DNA of 64,000 nucleotides from Burkholderia sp. MS389 (GTDB lineage: Bacteria > Pseudomonadota > Gammaproteobacteria > Burkholderiales > Burkholderiaceae). The stretch is taken from positions 2,542,001 through 2,606,000 of the forward strand of contig NZ_CP045995.1 in NCBI RefSeq assembly GCF_016899425.1, written 5' to 3'. The position numbers and the translations under genes were made by a program. Positions 1 to 9,540 of the stretch are shown in pieces. Numbering within the stretch: position 1 is the first letter of the stretch; every line of letters begins with the position of its first letter. A model generated the notes under the pieces. That model saw only the letters and a list, made by a program, of their open reading frames with translations. It was not told the DNA's origin and did no database searches.

Positions 1-3000
1 GCTGCGGCCGTCAACGTGACGGGCGGCAACAATGCGGGGCTCGGCACGGTTCAGGCCGTCAACGGCAATCTCGACGTCACGGCGAAGGGCGGTGCCGGCG
101 GCGGCGATGTGACGCTCGGCGGAGCGGCCACCGCATTCGGCGCGATGCAACTGCAAGCCGCACGAGACGTTTCCGTTGCGGGCGCAATCAATACCGGCGG
201 CACGACGACGATCAATGCGGCGCGCAGTGTCGCGCTGTCGGCGGTCAATTCGGCGGGCGATCTCGCCGTAACCGCTTCGGGCGGCAACGCAAGTGCGACG
301 AGCCTGACGACGCAGGGCAACCTGAACGTCGGCGCCGCACAGGACATCGCTGTGACGGGGCAGAGTGTCGCGGGCGGCAATGCTTCGCTGAACGCGGGCC
401 GCGACATGACGCTCGCAGGCGTCGGCGCACAGCAAAACGGCACGTTGACGGCGGGTGGCTCGGTGACGGCCGACGCGATCGCGTTCGCGCACCAGGCGAG
501 CGTCACCGCGGGCGGCAATATCGCGGTGACAGGCAACGTCGCGACCAACGGCGATCTCGCGATGACCGCCGGCAACGATTTGTCGGCCGGCTCGGTGCAG
601 GCGGGCGGCGCGATCGGATTGCGGGCGCAGGGCCACAACGGCGCCGGCGACGTGATGGTGAACGGCGCGGTGACGTCGGGCAACGCGACGACGATCGCGG
701 CCGCGCGCGATGCGGGTATCGGTGCGGCGTCCAGCGGCGGTGCGCTGAACGTGACGGCCGGACGCAGCCTCGGTGTCGCGGGCGCGATCAATGCGACCGG
801 CGACGCGACGCTGACTGCGACGGCGGGCAATCTCGGCGTCGGCGGCGCGGTCGTGTCGACCGGGAGTTTGCGGGCCAATGCTGGCGGCGGACTCGCGCTG
901 CTTTCCGGCGGGCTCGTGAACGGCGATACGACGTTGACGTCGGGTGGTGCGATGACGCTCGGCGGCGCGCTGTTCGGTCTCGGGGCCGCCAGTATCAACG
1001 CGGGCGGTGCGCTCGGCGGCGGCGCGGCACTGACGTACGGCAAGGACATCGCCGTCAATGCCGGAAACAGCATCACGCTCGGCGCGATTCAGGGTGCCGG
1101 CAAGCTGACGGCGGTGTCCGGCGGCGACATGTCGCTCGGTGCGACCACCGCGGTCGGCGACGTGTCGGCGAAGTCGACAGCCGGCAGCGTGTCGTTCGGT
1201 GGCTTGTTGCAGTCGGGCGGCAATGTCGCGGTTCAGGCCGCGCACAACGTGTCGCTCACGGGCGGTGTGGGTTCGATGGGGACGGTCGACGTCAATGGCA
1301 TCGGCGGCAACGTGTCGGTCGCGGGCGTGTCGGCCAACAGCGACGCGACGGTGCATGCCGGGCAAACCGTCGCGTTGACCGGCAACAGCATCGTGGCCGG
1401 GCAACTGGGTGTGTCGGGCGGCAACGTCACGCTGAGCGGTTCGGCCGTCGGGTCGAAGAACGTGACCGTTTCCGCGCAGGGAACGGTCGATGCCGGCAAT
1501 GCATCGCTCGTCGCGTCGCAGAACCTGCAGGTGAACGGCTCGAACGTGACGCTCGGCAATGCAACGGTCGGCGGCGCGCTTACCGCGCAGGCGTCGAACC
1601 AGCTCACGCTGGCGGGCGGCAAGGCGGTGAACGTCGTCGGCAACGCGACGCTGGCTTCGCAGAACGGGCTGTATAACGCCGCGAACGTGCTGGCCGGATC
1701 GCTCAACGTGTCGGCGCCGAACCTGACGAATGCGGCCGGTGCGTCGCTCGCGTCGATCGGCACGACGACGATCAATGCATCGAGCTTCGCGAACGCCGGG
1801 CTGGTGAACGGGACGACGACCAACGTCACCGTCGGCGGCGCGCTGACGAACGTGGGTGGCTCGCTGATGGCGGTGAACGCGCTCAACGTCAATACCGGGA
1901 CGCTGAACAACCAGAACGGGATCGTTTTTGCCGGCAACCCGAAGGCCGCGACCGGTGCGACCGGCGACGTGTCGCTGACGATCAATGGCGGCAACGGCGC
2001 GTTCTATAACGCGGGCGGACAGTTGCTCGCGCAACGGAACATGGGGATCAGTGCGGTCAACATGGCGTTCGATCCGTCGCAGGGGACGATCAGCCAGGGC
2101 GGCAACCTGTCGATCACGGCCGGGTACGTGAATGTCGGCGGCACGTGGAATTACGGCGGGCAGAGCGTTTCGCTGACGGGGCTGAACGGGATCACGAACA
2201 ACGGCACGATCACCGGGACGTCGCCGTTGACGCTGACGGCAGGCGGCAGCTTCGAGAATCACGGGCAGGTCACCGGGGCGGATGTGACGTTCAACGGCAC
2301 GCTGAATAATGCGGCCGGGGCGGTGATGCATGCGGATAACGCGTTGACGCTGAACGGAGATACGACGAACCGCGGGACGGTCGAGGCGGGCAGTGTGCTG
2401 ACCGTGAACGGCGGGAATTATGACAACCAGGGTGCGACGACGCAGTCGAAGGGGGACGCGAATTTCAATCTCGGCGGTTCGCTGCTCAATACGGGCGGCT
2501 CGATATTCGCCGGCCGGAACATTGGCATCTCCGCGGCGCAGGTGATCAACGATCAGACTGCGCCGCAGGGGGCCGTCACGACGACCACGCAGGTCAGCGA
2601 CCCGGCGCTCCTGATGTCAGGGGCGGTGGGCTGGGTGACGGCCGGCTACGAAAAGACCTCTGGCCATGAGCACACGGTATCCGCAGCTTACGAGACGTCG
2701 CCCGCGACGCTGGGTGGCCTGCTGGCGCCGACTGGCTCGACCACGAACAGCGGGTTGTTGTCGGCGTCCAACCCGGTCGCGACATCCGGCACGGTGACGT
2801 TCAATCAGTACAGCGTCCTGACTGGTATCAACGACCACGGCGTTTCGCAGTATTCGAACTACTGGTTCGTCGGAACGGGGCCCGAGGCCGGCGCACTCAA
2901 ATCCGCGACGTTCACATTGCCGACGGTCTATCAGACGGCGACGAACCAGCAAGCCGGAACATCGGGTGTGATTTCCGCCGGCGGCTCAATCTCGCTGACA

Positions 3001-6000
3001 GCCGGCACCTTGTCGAATAAAGGCGGGCAGATCGCGGCGCAAGGCAACATCGCGCTCAACGTCCAGTCGCTGAGCAACGGCGCGGTTGCGCCGACCATGA
3101 CGGTCAACAGCTCCACCTATGTCGATCAGGCCCAGTACGCGAATTTTCTGGCGCAGCTGGCGGCGCTCGGAACGATCGGGGTCCAGGGCACGGGCAACCC
3201 GACCGGCGCGTTCAATTGCGACGGGGGCAACTATTGCCAGGTGGGTCCGTCTTATCTGCCGACCGCGTTCCAGATCAACAAGGGCGCGGCTGCGCCTGCC
3301 ACTACCGGCACGGTGACCTTCACGACGCCGACCGGCATGATCGCGGCGGGCAGCAACCTGACGGTCGGCGGCGGCGATCTGACCAACGAGGGTCTGCTGT
3401 ATGCCGGCAACAACGTCGCCATTACGTCCGGCACGCTCACCAACCAGGGCGGCAACCAACAGAACTACGCGAGCCAGGTCGGCTGCGCATCCGGCGTGCC
3501 GAACTCCGCCTGCGGCAACGCAGGCCAACCGCGCGGCAACAACCCGACCACGACGACGTTCGGCTACAGCCAGAACGACGCGACGATCTATGCGGGCCAC
3601 GATCTCGTGATCGCAGCCGGCCAGATCAACAATACGTACGGCAACCTGCTCGCGGGCCACGACATCGTCATCGGCGGTGTCGGCACGACCGCGGGATCGA
3701 CCACGCCGGCACAGAGCCTGAACAACACGTCCGGCAACATCGTCGCGGGCAACGACATCAAGCTCAACGTATCGGGCGCGATCACCAACAATCTGCCGCC
3801 GCCCGTGCCGGTTCACGAGAACTACGGCAAGCACGAGCAATATTCGGGCTGCATGACAGCCGGCGGCTACAAGGAAAGCTACTGCGAGGGCTATGTCGAC
3901 CAGCAGTCGGGCAGTTCGTCGGTGATCAGCGCGGGCAACAACCTGCAGATCAACGCGGGCAGCCTGACGAACATCGGCAGCCTGATCGCGGCCGGCAACA
4001 ACGCGACGATCGCCGTCGCAGGCCCCGTCGTGAACGAGGCGCAGGTGCTGAATGCCTACTGGCACTCGCATTGGGTGCAGGAAACCGGCATGTTCAGCAG
4101 CGACAAGCGTCACGACATCTGGGCGTGCGGCACGCCGGAGCAGTGCAAGGCGCTGTACGGGAGCGCATACACGAGCACGGGCGGTACCATCGATCCGCCG
4201 ACGCCGGTCGGCAACATCGCGGCGACGATCCAGGCGCCGAACCTGTCGATCTCGTCGAGCGGACAGATCCAGAACGTCGGCAACGTGATCGGCACGTATG
4301 TGTCGTTGACGGGCCAGAAGCTCATCAACGGCATCACGACCGCGAACACCTACACGCCGCGTGTCAATGCGCCGTCGCAGGTCATTTCGCTGAGCCCGGT
4401 GGACTTGCCGGGGCTGAACCTGTCGGTGCCTCGTGCCGTCGGTACCGGCAAGCTGCCGACACCGGTCGCGGGCGCTGCGTCGTACGTCGACGCGTCGCTC
4501 GGCGGTTCCGTGCTCGGCTCGCTCGGGCCGCAGGACTTGCTGAACAATCTGCCGTCGGCGCTGCAGCCGTCGTCGACGCTGTTCTATTACAACCCGCAGG
4601 AAGAGGACCTGCTGTTGCAGCAGGCGGCGCTGAAGCAGACCGGCAAGTCGAGCTTCGTCGACGGGCTGACGTACGACAACGAGAAAAACCTGTCGGTGAC
4701 GGCACAGGAAAAGATGTACCTGTACCAGAACGCGATCGATTACTCGAAGGCGCATGACCTGCAACTGGGCGCGGCGCTGACGCAGGAGCAGATCAACACG
4801 CTCGACAAGCCGATGCTGTGGTACGTCGAGCAGACGGTGCCGGACCCGACGTGTCATGCGACGGGAGCGGCGACGTGCCCGACGATTACCGCGCTGATGC
4901 CGCAGGTGTATCTGCCGCAGGACACGCAGGCGCTGTCGGCGGGCGGCAACATCTCCGGTCAGGATGTCACGCTCAAGTTCAATCAGGACGGTAACGGCAG
5001 CATTCTCAATACGGGGAGCATCACCGCGTCGGGGACGCTGAGCGTCGACACGCACACGCTGACGAACCAGGCGAATCAGGTTGATGTCGGCGAGATCTGG
5101 CAGAAGGTCGATGGTGGGTATCTGAAAACGACCGGGACGGTGGTGCAGCCCGGTGGGTTCATGAGTGCGGCGAACATGGACCTGAACGTGCAGACGCTCA
5201 ACCAGATTGGTGGAGCGCTGCAGAAGTTGAATGCAGACGGCACGGTCGATCAGGCAGGTACGCAGCAGGCACTCGCAAACCTGCAGCAGCAACTCGGCGT
5301 GAACTTTACGCAGACGTCAGTCAGTGATCACCTGCATTCGGACTTCGTGCAGGAGGGCGGCGGGCTGCCGACGTTTGCCATCGCGGCCATCGCGATTGCA
5401 GCGTCGATCATGACGGCGGGCGCCGCCGCTGCCGCCGCGGGCGTCGTGATGACGCAGCTGTCGGTCGGTTCGGTAATGATCGGCGCACTTGGCGGCATGG
5501 TTGGAAGCATTACCAGTCAAGCGTTTTCGGGGGATGGGCTGAACTTCGGGCGGATCCTCCAGGCGGGAGCGCTCGGCGCATTGACGGCCGGCGTCATGGC
5601 TGGGACGGGTCTTGCTAATCTTCAGGGTTTGCAGGATCTCGGTCGAACAATCGGAACCGGTGGAGCGGTTTCGATGGGGCAACTCGGCCAGGTGTTGGAG
5701 AAGATTGTTGAGCGCGGCGTCGTGTCGGCCGCAATCAATACGGCAGTATCCGGAGGCAGCTTCGGCAGTGCGCTTACGAACAGCATGATCAGCGATCTCG
5801 GTATGGTCGGCGCAGGTGCGATCGGTGTTGCTTCCACAGACAACACGTCAATGCTCGCAGCCGGGAGTCCTGGATACGTATTGGCCCATGCCGGATTGGG
5901 ATGCGCATTGTCGGCGGCGAAGGGAACGGGGTGTGCAAGTGGAGCGATTGGCGGGGCCGTGTCGGCGATGACGGCGAATAGCATCGCCACGGCCGCGACG

Positions 6001-6624
6001 GGCGGACAGGGCGTCACCGATCAGGGACAGCTTGCGGCGATCGTGACGGCGACCTCGTTGCTCGGAGGCGCAGCGGCGGGCTTGCTGGGACAGAACGCGT
6101 TGGCCGCGATGACGGCGGCGCAGAACGAGACGCTGAACAATACATGTGCGGATGGCCATCACTGCGGTGAAGATCGGCAAAAACTGAACGAGCACACGTA
6201 CACGCATCAGATTCTGCCGCAAGGTGGCGGGCCGATTGATGAAGAACAGGCCGGTGAAACTATTGTGGCGGGGAAGGGAACGCCGCCTGCGGGAATGCCC
6301 AGCAACACGGGCGGTGTAAACTTGGCGTCGCCTGATCGTACAAACCATATATTGAACGGCGATGCCACTGGCGGTGGGCACCTCTGGCCCGGCGCTCCCG
6401 GCAAGTCGGCATTTCCGCAGAGTTGGTCACCTACGCAAATCATGAATGACGTGTCTGACATTGCGACTGACCCGGCTATTGCGGAGACGGTTCAATCTAA
6501 TGGGCGGATAGTAAAGAACGGCACGCGCGATGGCATCGATATTCGCGTCGTGATTGAACCTGTAAGCAAGGGGGGCGGCATAGTAACCGCATACCCGACT
6601 AACGTTCCGAGGAACCCGAAATGA
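1..6624 (+). CDS. cdiA: CdiA/FhaB-type hemagglutinin-repeat exoprotein with C-terminal EndoU RNase toxin (5' end outside window)
   Basis: The reading frame is open from base 1, so the N-terminal secretion (TPS) domain lies upstream of the window. About 1,750 residues of degenerate filamentous-hemagglutinin repeats rich in G, N, A, T and S are followed near 5340-5600 by a hydrophobic DUF637-like pretoxin segment and near 6010-6140 by a pretoxin motif (AAQNETLNN). The last ~90 residues match bacterial EndoU nuclease: HILNGD at about 6346, GGGHLWPG at about 6373, a WS..QI..SDI.TDP stretch and a terminal IVTAYP. EndoU toxins of CDI and MafB systems cleave RNA, often tRNA anticodon loops, in target cells; the two histidines are expected catalytic residues. 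Cysteine pairs occur in the passenger near 3220-3250, 3480-3520, 3850-3890 and 4125-4145. The next gene overlaps the stop by 4 bp. No CdiB transporter lies downstream, so a cdiB-cdiA-cdiI order with cdiB upstream is inferred. Confidence 0.92.
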   Translation, partial: AAAVNVTGGNNAGLGTVQAVNGNLDVTAKGGAGGGDVTLGGAATAFGAMQLQAARDVSVAGAINTGGTTTINAARSVALSAVNSAGDLAVTASGGNASATSLTTQGNLNVGAAQDIAVTGQSVAGGNASLNAGRDMTLAGVGAQQNGTLTAGGSVTADAIAFAHQASVTAGGNIAVTGNVATNGDLAMTAGNDLSAGSVQAGGAIGLRAQGHNGAGDVMVNGAVTSGNATTIAAARDAGIGAASSGGALNVTAGRSLGVAGAINATGDATLTATAGNLGVGGAVVSTGSLRANAGGGLALLSGGLVNGDTTLTSGGAMTLGGALFGLGAASINAGGALGGGAALTYGKDIAVNAGNSITLGAIQGAGKLTAVSGGDMSLGATTAVGDVSAKSTAGSVSFGGLLQSGGNVAVQAAHNVSLTGGVGSMGTVDVNGIGGNVSVAGVSANSDATVHAGQTVALTGNSIVAGQLGVSGGNVTLSGSAVGSKNVTVSAQGTVDAGNASLVASQNLQVNGSNVTLGNATVGGALTAQASNQLTLAGGKAVNVVGNATLASQNGLYNAANVLAGSLNVSAPNLTNAAGASLASIGTTTINASSFANAGLVNGTTTNVTVGGALTNVGGSLMAVNALNVNTGTLNNQNGIVFAGNPKAATGATGDVSLTINGGNGAFYNAGGQLLAQRNMGISAVNMAFDPSQGTISQGGNLSITAGYVNVGGTWNYGGQSVSLTGLNGITNNGTITGTSPLTLTAGGSFENHGQVTGADVTFNGTLNNAAGAVMHADNALTLNGDTTNRGTVEAGSVLTVNGGNYDNQGATTQSKGDANFNLGGSLLNTGGSIFAGRNIGISAAQVINDQTAPQGAVTTTTQVSDPALLMSGAVGWVTAGYEKTSGHEHTVSAAYETSPATLGGLLAPTGSTTNSGLLSASNPVATSGTVTFNQYSVLTGINDHGVSQYSNYWFVGTGPEAGALKSATFTLPTVYQTATNQQAGTSGVISAGGSISLTAGTLSNKGGQIAAQGNIALNVQSLSNGAVAPTMTVNSSTYVDQAQYANFLAQLAALGTIGVQGTGNPTGAFNCDGGNYCQVGPSYLPTAFQINKGAAAPATTGTVTFTTPTGMIAAGSNLTVGGGDLTNEGLLYAGNNVAITSGTLTNQGGNQQNYASQVGCASGVPNSACGNAGQPRGNNPTTTTFGYSQNDATIYAGHDLVIAAGQINNTYGNLLAGHDIVIGGVGTTAGSTTPAQSLNNTSGNIVAGNDIKLNVSGAITNNLPPPVPVHENYGKHEQYSGCMTAGGYKESYCEGYVDQQSGSSSVISAGNNLQINAGSLTNIGSLIAAGNNATIAVAGPVVNEAQVLNAYWHSHWVQETGMFSSDKRHDIWACGTPEQCKALYGSAYTSTGGTIDPPTPVGNIAATIQAPNLSISSSGQIQNVGNVIGTYVSLTGQKLINGITTANTYTPRVNAPSQVISLSPVDLPGLNLSVPRAVGTGKLPTPVAGAASYVDASLGGSVLGSLGPQDLLNNLPSALQPSSTLFYYNPQEEDLLLQQAALKQTGKSSFVDGLTYDNEKNLSVTAQEKMYLYQNAIDYSKAHDLQLGAALTQEQINTLDKPMLWYVEQTVPDPTCHATGAATCPTITALMPQVYLPQDTQALSAGGNISGQDVTLKFNQDGNGSILNTGSITASGTLSVDTHTLTNQANQVDVGEIWQKVDGGYLKTTGTVVQPGGFMSAANMDLNVQTLNQIGGALQKLNADGTVDQAGTQQALANLQQQLGVNFTQTSVSDHLHSDFVQEGGGLPTFAIAAIAIAASIMTAGAAAAAAGVVMTQLSVGSVMIGALGGMVGSITSQAFSGDGLNFGRILQAGALGALTAGVMAGTGLANLQGLQDLGRTIGTGGAVSMGQLGQVLEKIVERGVVSAAINTAVSGGSFGSALTNSMISDLGMVGAGAIGVASTDNTSMLAAGSPGYVLAHAGLGCALSAAKGTGCASGAIGGAVSAMTANSIATAATGGQGVTDQGQLAAIVTATSLLGGAAAGLLGQNALAAMTAAQNETLNNTCADGHHCGEDRQKLNEHTYTHQILPQGGGPIDEEQAGETIVAGKGTPPAGMPSNTGGVNLASPDRTNHILNGDATGGGHLWPGAPGKSAFPQSWSPTQIMNDVSDIATDPAIAETVQSNGRIVKNGTRDGIDIRVVIEPVSKGGGIVTAYPTNVPRNPK

Positions 6625-6869
6625 CTGTGGAGCGACCGAACTTTAACGAGATTGAGAGTTTGCTACGGAGGGCACTCGATCTAGTCGCGTCGAAAATACC
6701 GGACAGGGACAGGGGTGATGTGTCCGAGTATCTGGACCACGGCGAGTACGGAGTCGCGTACGAGCTGTTGGAATTTGTGCTCGATAAGCAGCAGGTAGCA
6801 CATCCGGACTTTCTGTCAGAAGCGGCGAGAAAAATGGGGATGGCTTTGCCGACGAAGCCGAGTAAATGA
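6621..6869 (+). CDS. cdiI: CDI immunity protein, MafI-like, cognate to the EndoU toxin
   Basis: An 82-residue acidic protein whose ATG overlaps the cdiA stop (ATGA, 6621-6624), the usual arrangement of toxin and immunity genes. The central DVSEYLDHGEYGVAYELLEF stretch resembles the MafI-family immunity proteins that accompany EndoU toxins in Neisseria maf and other contact-dependent systems. It should act in the cytoplasm by binding and blocking the EndoU domain, protecting siblings. No signal peptide or membrane segment is seen. Family assignment rests on remembered motif similarity and on position; the immunity role is inferred but strongly supported by context. Confidence 0.8.
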   Translation: MTVERPNFNEIESLLRRALDLVASKIPDRDRGDVSEYLDHGEYGVAYELLEFVLDKQQVAHPDFLSEAARKMGMALPTKPSK

Positions 6870-7420
6870 AAATCCACAGTGTTGAGACGAACCCGGCCAC
6901 GTGCCGGGTTTGTGCTTTATGGCGTGGCGAGCGTAAAGGCGCGGCCGCTAGAAGATCCCCCTCGCTACTTCGCGGCGCACGTCCTCGTCGAAGTGCATTT
7001 GCCGAATTCCGTCGATCGCACGCCGGAGTCGCGCATCGGCAATGATGCGATGTTGGTCGTGCTGCCGGTTGGCTGGCGCGGCTGTGGAATTGCTCAATTG
7101 GTCAATTGCTCGTTATGGATCGTCATCGAAATCTCCCCTTGAAATGGCACAGACATGACGCACGTACCAAAACCCGTGCCGCTCGGGCTGCAAGCCTTGC
7201 TGGTATTGGGTTTGAGGCGGTGCACGAAAAAGTGTAACGAGCGATGCCGGAAACTGTCGACCGGCCGGAAAGCCAAGCGGGGCAAGGCTTTCCGGTGCGG
7301 TGCAAAGTGCACCACGACATGTTCGGCGCGGAAGCGGTGCCGGGTTCGGCGCGCTGGTTCGTCCGTCGTCATGCTCGCGCACAATTCGGCCCCAATGGGG
7401 CGAGTGGGGGCGCGACGAGC
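6870..7420. other. Decayed spacer between cdiI and the orphan toxin-module remnant
   Basis: About 550 bp without a convincing gene. Open frames exist on both strands, but they lack a believable start site and recognisable motifs, and the longest ones read as arginine-rich shadow translations. In CDI loci such spacers usually hold eroded toxin or immunity remnants; here no toxin family can be named. Confidence 0.4.
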
Positions 7421-7711
7421 GCGGTGCTGTCGCCGGCAGTGATTGACGCCATTGATCCGAGCGGAGCGCCATTGAATCAAGGGCAGATCGCTGCAATCAT
7501 CGCACTGGCGACACTCGCTGGTGGCGGTCTTGCCCGTCTTGCTGGACGAAATGCGATGGCCGGGACGACGGCTGCACAGAGCGAGGCGCGGAACAACGCG
7601 ATGCAGCATGTTGGGCCGAAAAATGACATGCTGTTGAAAGTGAAGCATTTTCTCGATCGACAGATTGAATTAAAGCGTGGGTTTGGGGCCTGTCAGGAAT
7701 TTCGTGTTTAA
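7244..7711 (+). pseudogene. Orphan CdiA-CT module remnant (pretoxin fragment) truncated by an IS256 element
   Basis: The part from about 7430 to 7640 reads as a second copy of the CdiA pretoxin segment: QGQIAAIIALATLAGG, then GRNAMAGTTAAQSEARNN, parallel to QGQLAAIVTATSLLGG and GQNALAAMTAAQNETLNN in the intact CdiA. There is no secretion domain or passenger, so it is a displaced C-terminal module of the kind that lies downstream of cdiI in many CDI loci and can recombine onto cdiA. Only about 35 residues of possible toxin follow before the frame runs into the left end of the IS256 element at 7690. The upstream 7244-7420 stretch of this frame has no recognisable similarity and may not be coding. 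Confidence 0.65.
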
Positions 7712-7714
7712 GGC
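7690..7714 (+). repeat. IS256 element left inverted repeat
   Basis: Pairs with 9001-9025 (21 of 25 matches). It lies inside the final codons of the orphan CdiA remnant, so the element truncates that frame. Confidence 0.8.
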
Positions 7715-7738
7715 ATAACATGCTCTCAAGGAGAGTGT

Positions 7739-8989
7739 ATGCCTCGCAAATCGAAAGCCCAGCCGGTGGATCTGCCGGCGATTCCGGTCGAACTGCTTGA
7801 GCAGTTTGGCAACGGTCCGATGACCGCCGAAGCCATCAATGCCGCGACGCTGGCGCTCAAGAAGGCGCTGATCGAGCGAGCGCTGAGCGGTGAGATGAGT
7901 CATCATCTCGGCTACCCTGCCGGTGCGGCCAAGCCGGCCAACGCCACAAATCAGCGCAACGGCCGAGGTGCCAAGACTGTCCTGACCGAAGACGGCCCGA
8001 TTCGCATCGAGGTGCCTCGCGACCGCGACGGCAGCTTCGAACCCATCCTGATACCCAAGCACGAACGGCGCTTCACCGGCTTCGACGACAAGATCGTTGC
8101 CATGTATGCCCGGGGCATGACCGTGCGCGAGATTCAGGGCTTCCTGCTGGAGCAATACGGCACGGAGGTCTCGCCCGACTTCATCAGTTCCGTGACCGAC
8201 GAGGTCATGGCCGAAGTGACTGCCTGGCAGGGCCGACCGCTTGAGCCGATGTATCCGGTCGTGTTCTTCGACGCCCTTCGGGTCAAGATTCGCGAAGACG
8301 CCGTCGTGCGCAACAAGGCGGTGTACCTGGCGCTGGGCGTGCTGCCCGACGGCACCCGTGACATTCTGGGCCTCTGGATCGAGAACACCGAGGGGGCCAA
8401 GTTCTGGATGAAGGTGTTCAATGACCTGAAGACGCGCGGCGTTCACGACATCGTGATCGCTGTCACCGATGGTCTCAAGGGTATGCCCGAGGCCTTGGCG
8501 GTGGTGTTTCCGGCGACCACACTGCAAACTTGTATCGTCCATCTGATCCGCAACAGCCTCGATTACGCCAGTTGGAAAGACCGCCGAGGGTTGGCCGCCG
8601 CGATCAAACCGATCTACGCCGCGCCCAGCGCGGAAGCGGCCCAGGCCGAACTCGATGCGTTTGCCGATGGTCCGTGGGGTCAGAAATTCCCAACCGTCAG
8701 TAGCGCGTGGCGCAACGCCTGGGATCGCGTGATCCCGTTCTTTGCCTTTCCGCCGGGCGTGCGCAAGATCATCTACACGACAAACGCGATTGAAAATATC
8801 AACTCGCAGTTGCGCAAGATCATCAAGACCCGCGGGCACTTCCCGACCGACGAGGCAGCCACCAAACTCATCTGGCTGGCCCTGCGCAACATCACGGCGA
8901 ATTGGGGTAGTGCAGCTCATGACTGGAAGACCGCCATGAACCAATTCGCTATCCTTTACGCAGATCGATTCGTCCGGCCTTCCGTGTAA
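7739..8989 (+). CDS. IS256-family transposase
   Basis: A 416-residue DDE transposase of the usual length for the family and with an intact frame. The expected acidic residues are visible: Asp in VVFFDALRVK, Asp in AVTDGLKGMPEA and Glu in TTNAIENINSQLRK. A GGAGAGTGT ribosome site precedes the ATG at 7739. It should cut and paste its own element through a circular intermediate. Apparent completeness suggests the copy could still be active; that is inferred, since the right target duplication is missing. Confidence 0.95.
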   Translation: MPRKSKAQPVDLPAIPVELLEQFGNGPMTAEAINAATLALKKALIERALSGEMSHHLGYPAGAAKPANATNQRNGRGAKTVLTEDGPIRIEVPRDRDGSFEPILIPKHERRFTGFDDKIVAMYARGMTVREIQGFLLEQYGTEVSPDFISSVTDEVMAEVTAWQGRPLEPMYPVVFFDALRVKIREDAVVRNKAVYLALGVLPDGTRDILGLWIENTEGAKFWMKVFNDLKTRGVHDIVIAVTDGLKGMPEALAVVFPATTLQTCIVHLIRNSLDYASWKDRRGLAAAIKPIYAAPSAEAAQAELDAFADGPWGQKFPTVSSAWRNAWDRVIPFFAFPPGVRKIIYTTNAIENINSQLRKIIKTRGHFPTDEAATKLIWLALRNITANWGSAAHDWKTAMNQFAILYADRFVRPSV

Positions 8990-9000
8990 TTACTCAACCC

Positions 9001-9025
9001 GCCTTGAACACGGAAATCCTGACAC
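9001..9025 (-). repeat. IS256 element right inverted repeat
   Basis: Reverse complement of the left repeat at 7690-7714 with four mismatches; it starts 11 bp after the transposase stop codon. Confidence 0.8.
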
Positions 9026-9061
9026 CCCCGCCGAGCGAGAGGGCTTACGGAGCGCCGGAAC

Positions 9062-9111
9062 AAAGCCCCTAGAAAATCCCCTCGACAAAGCCCCCTAAAG
9101 AAATCCCCCCC
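9062..9111. repeat. Degenerate tandem repeat, two ~25-bp units
   Basis: Unit one (9062-9086) begins AAAGCCCCTAGAAAATCCCC and unit two (9087-9111) begins AAAGCCCCCTAAAGAAATCC. The units are adjacent and differ at several positions. Function unknown. Confidence 0.45.
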
Positions 9112-9540
9112 ACCGCCGTTACCTTCTTCGGTAGCTCAAAAAAAGCATTACCAGCGCCATACAACCAAACCACACGACCAGATAACGAGGGGGCGCCCGG
9201 CCGTCGAAGCCGTGCGCAGTATCAGAAGATGGGATGCACCGATTCGATGGGGCGCGCAGGCACCGGGGGCTGCGCGCGCTGCGCTTTTTGCCTTGCCGCA
9301 GCATGCCTACTGCTGCACGGGGTTCTCACCACTGCGTGCGCGTTCCCGCACGACCACACCTCCACGCTCGTACCCGCCGTGCCGACTATCCGGCAACCGA
9401 CGCCCCTCTCATCGCGCTTCCCCAACACATCACACCAAGCATCCAACATCGCTCGAGGAGGCCCACACAAAACACCAGAAAAGTAACGCGATTCGAATCT
9501 AGACCACTAAAAAAACGCATCAAAAAAATCGAGGATTGAA

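Larger units (their letters stand above)
7690..9025 (+). mobile_element. IS256-family insertion sequence
   Basis: A single transposase gene is bracketed by imperfect inverted repeats. The left repeat 7690-7714 reads CTGTCAGGAATTTCG then TGTTTAAGGC; the reverse complement of 9001-9025 reads GTGTCAGGATTTCCG then TGTTCAAGGC, with 21 of 25 positions identical. Both ends are preceded on the outside by a run of four Gs, so the true tip may lie a few bases further out. The expected 8-9 bp target duplication was not found by eye, which suggests either a rearrangement after insertion or a misplaced tip. Confidence 0.85.
8990..9540. other. Intergenic region with a degenerate 25-bp tandem repeat
   Basis: About 550 bp between the IS256 transposase and the first lipoprotein, with no credible gene. 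It holds the IS right end, a degenerate direct repeat at 9062-9111 and an A-rich stretch at 9510-9535 just before the lipoprotein ribosome site. Confidence 0.5.

Noticed and set aside
51..1076. Long minus-strand open frame opposite the CdiA repeats
   Set aside because: Pro/Ala-rich shadow translation of GC-rich repeat DNA; no ribosome site or domain, and the plus-strand frame is a clear hemagglutinin.
2986..5292. 768-codon minus-strand frame within cdiA
   Set aside because: Arginine-rich translation typical of an antisense frame in high-GC coding DNA; no recognisable motif.
9212..9540. Several overlapping small frames before the first lipoprotein
   Set aside because: No start site, no consistent codon bias and mutually overlapping frames.
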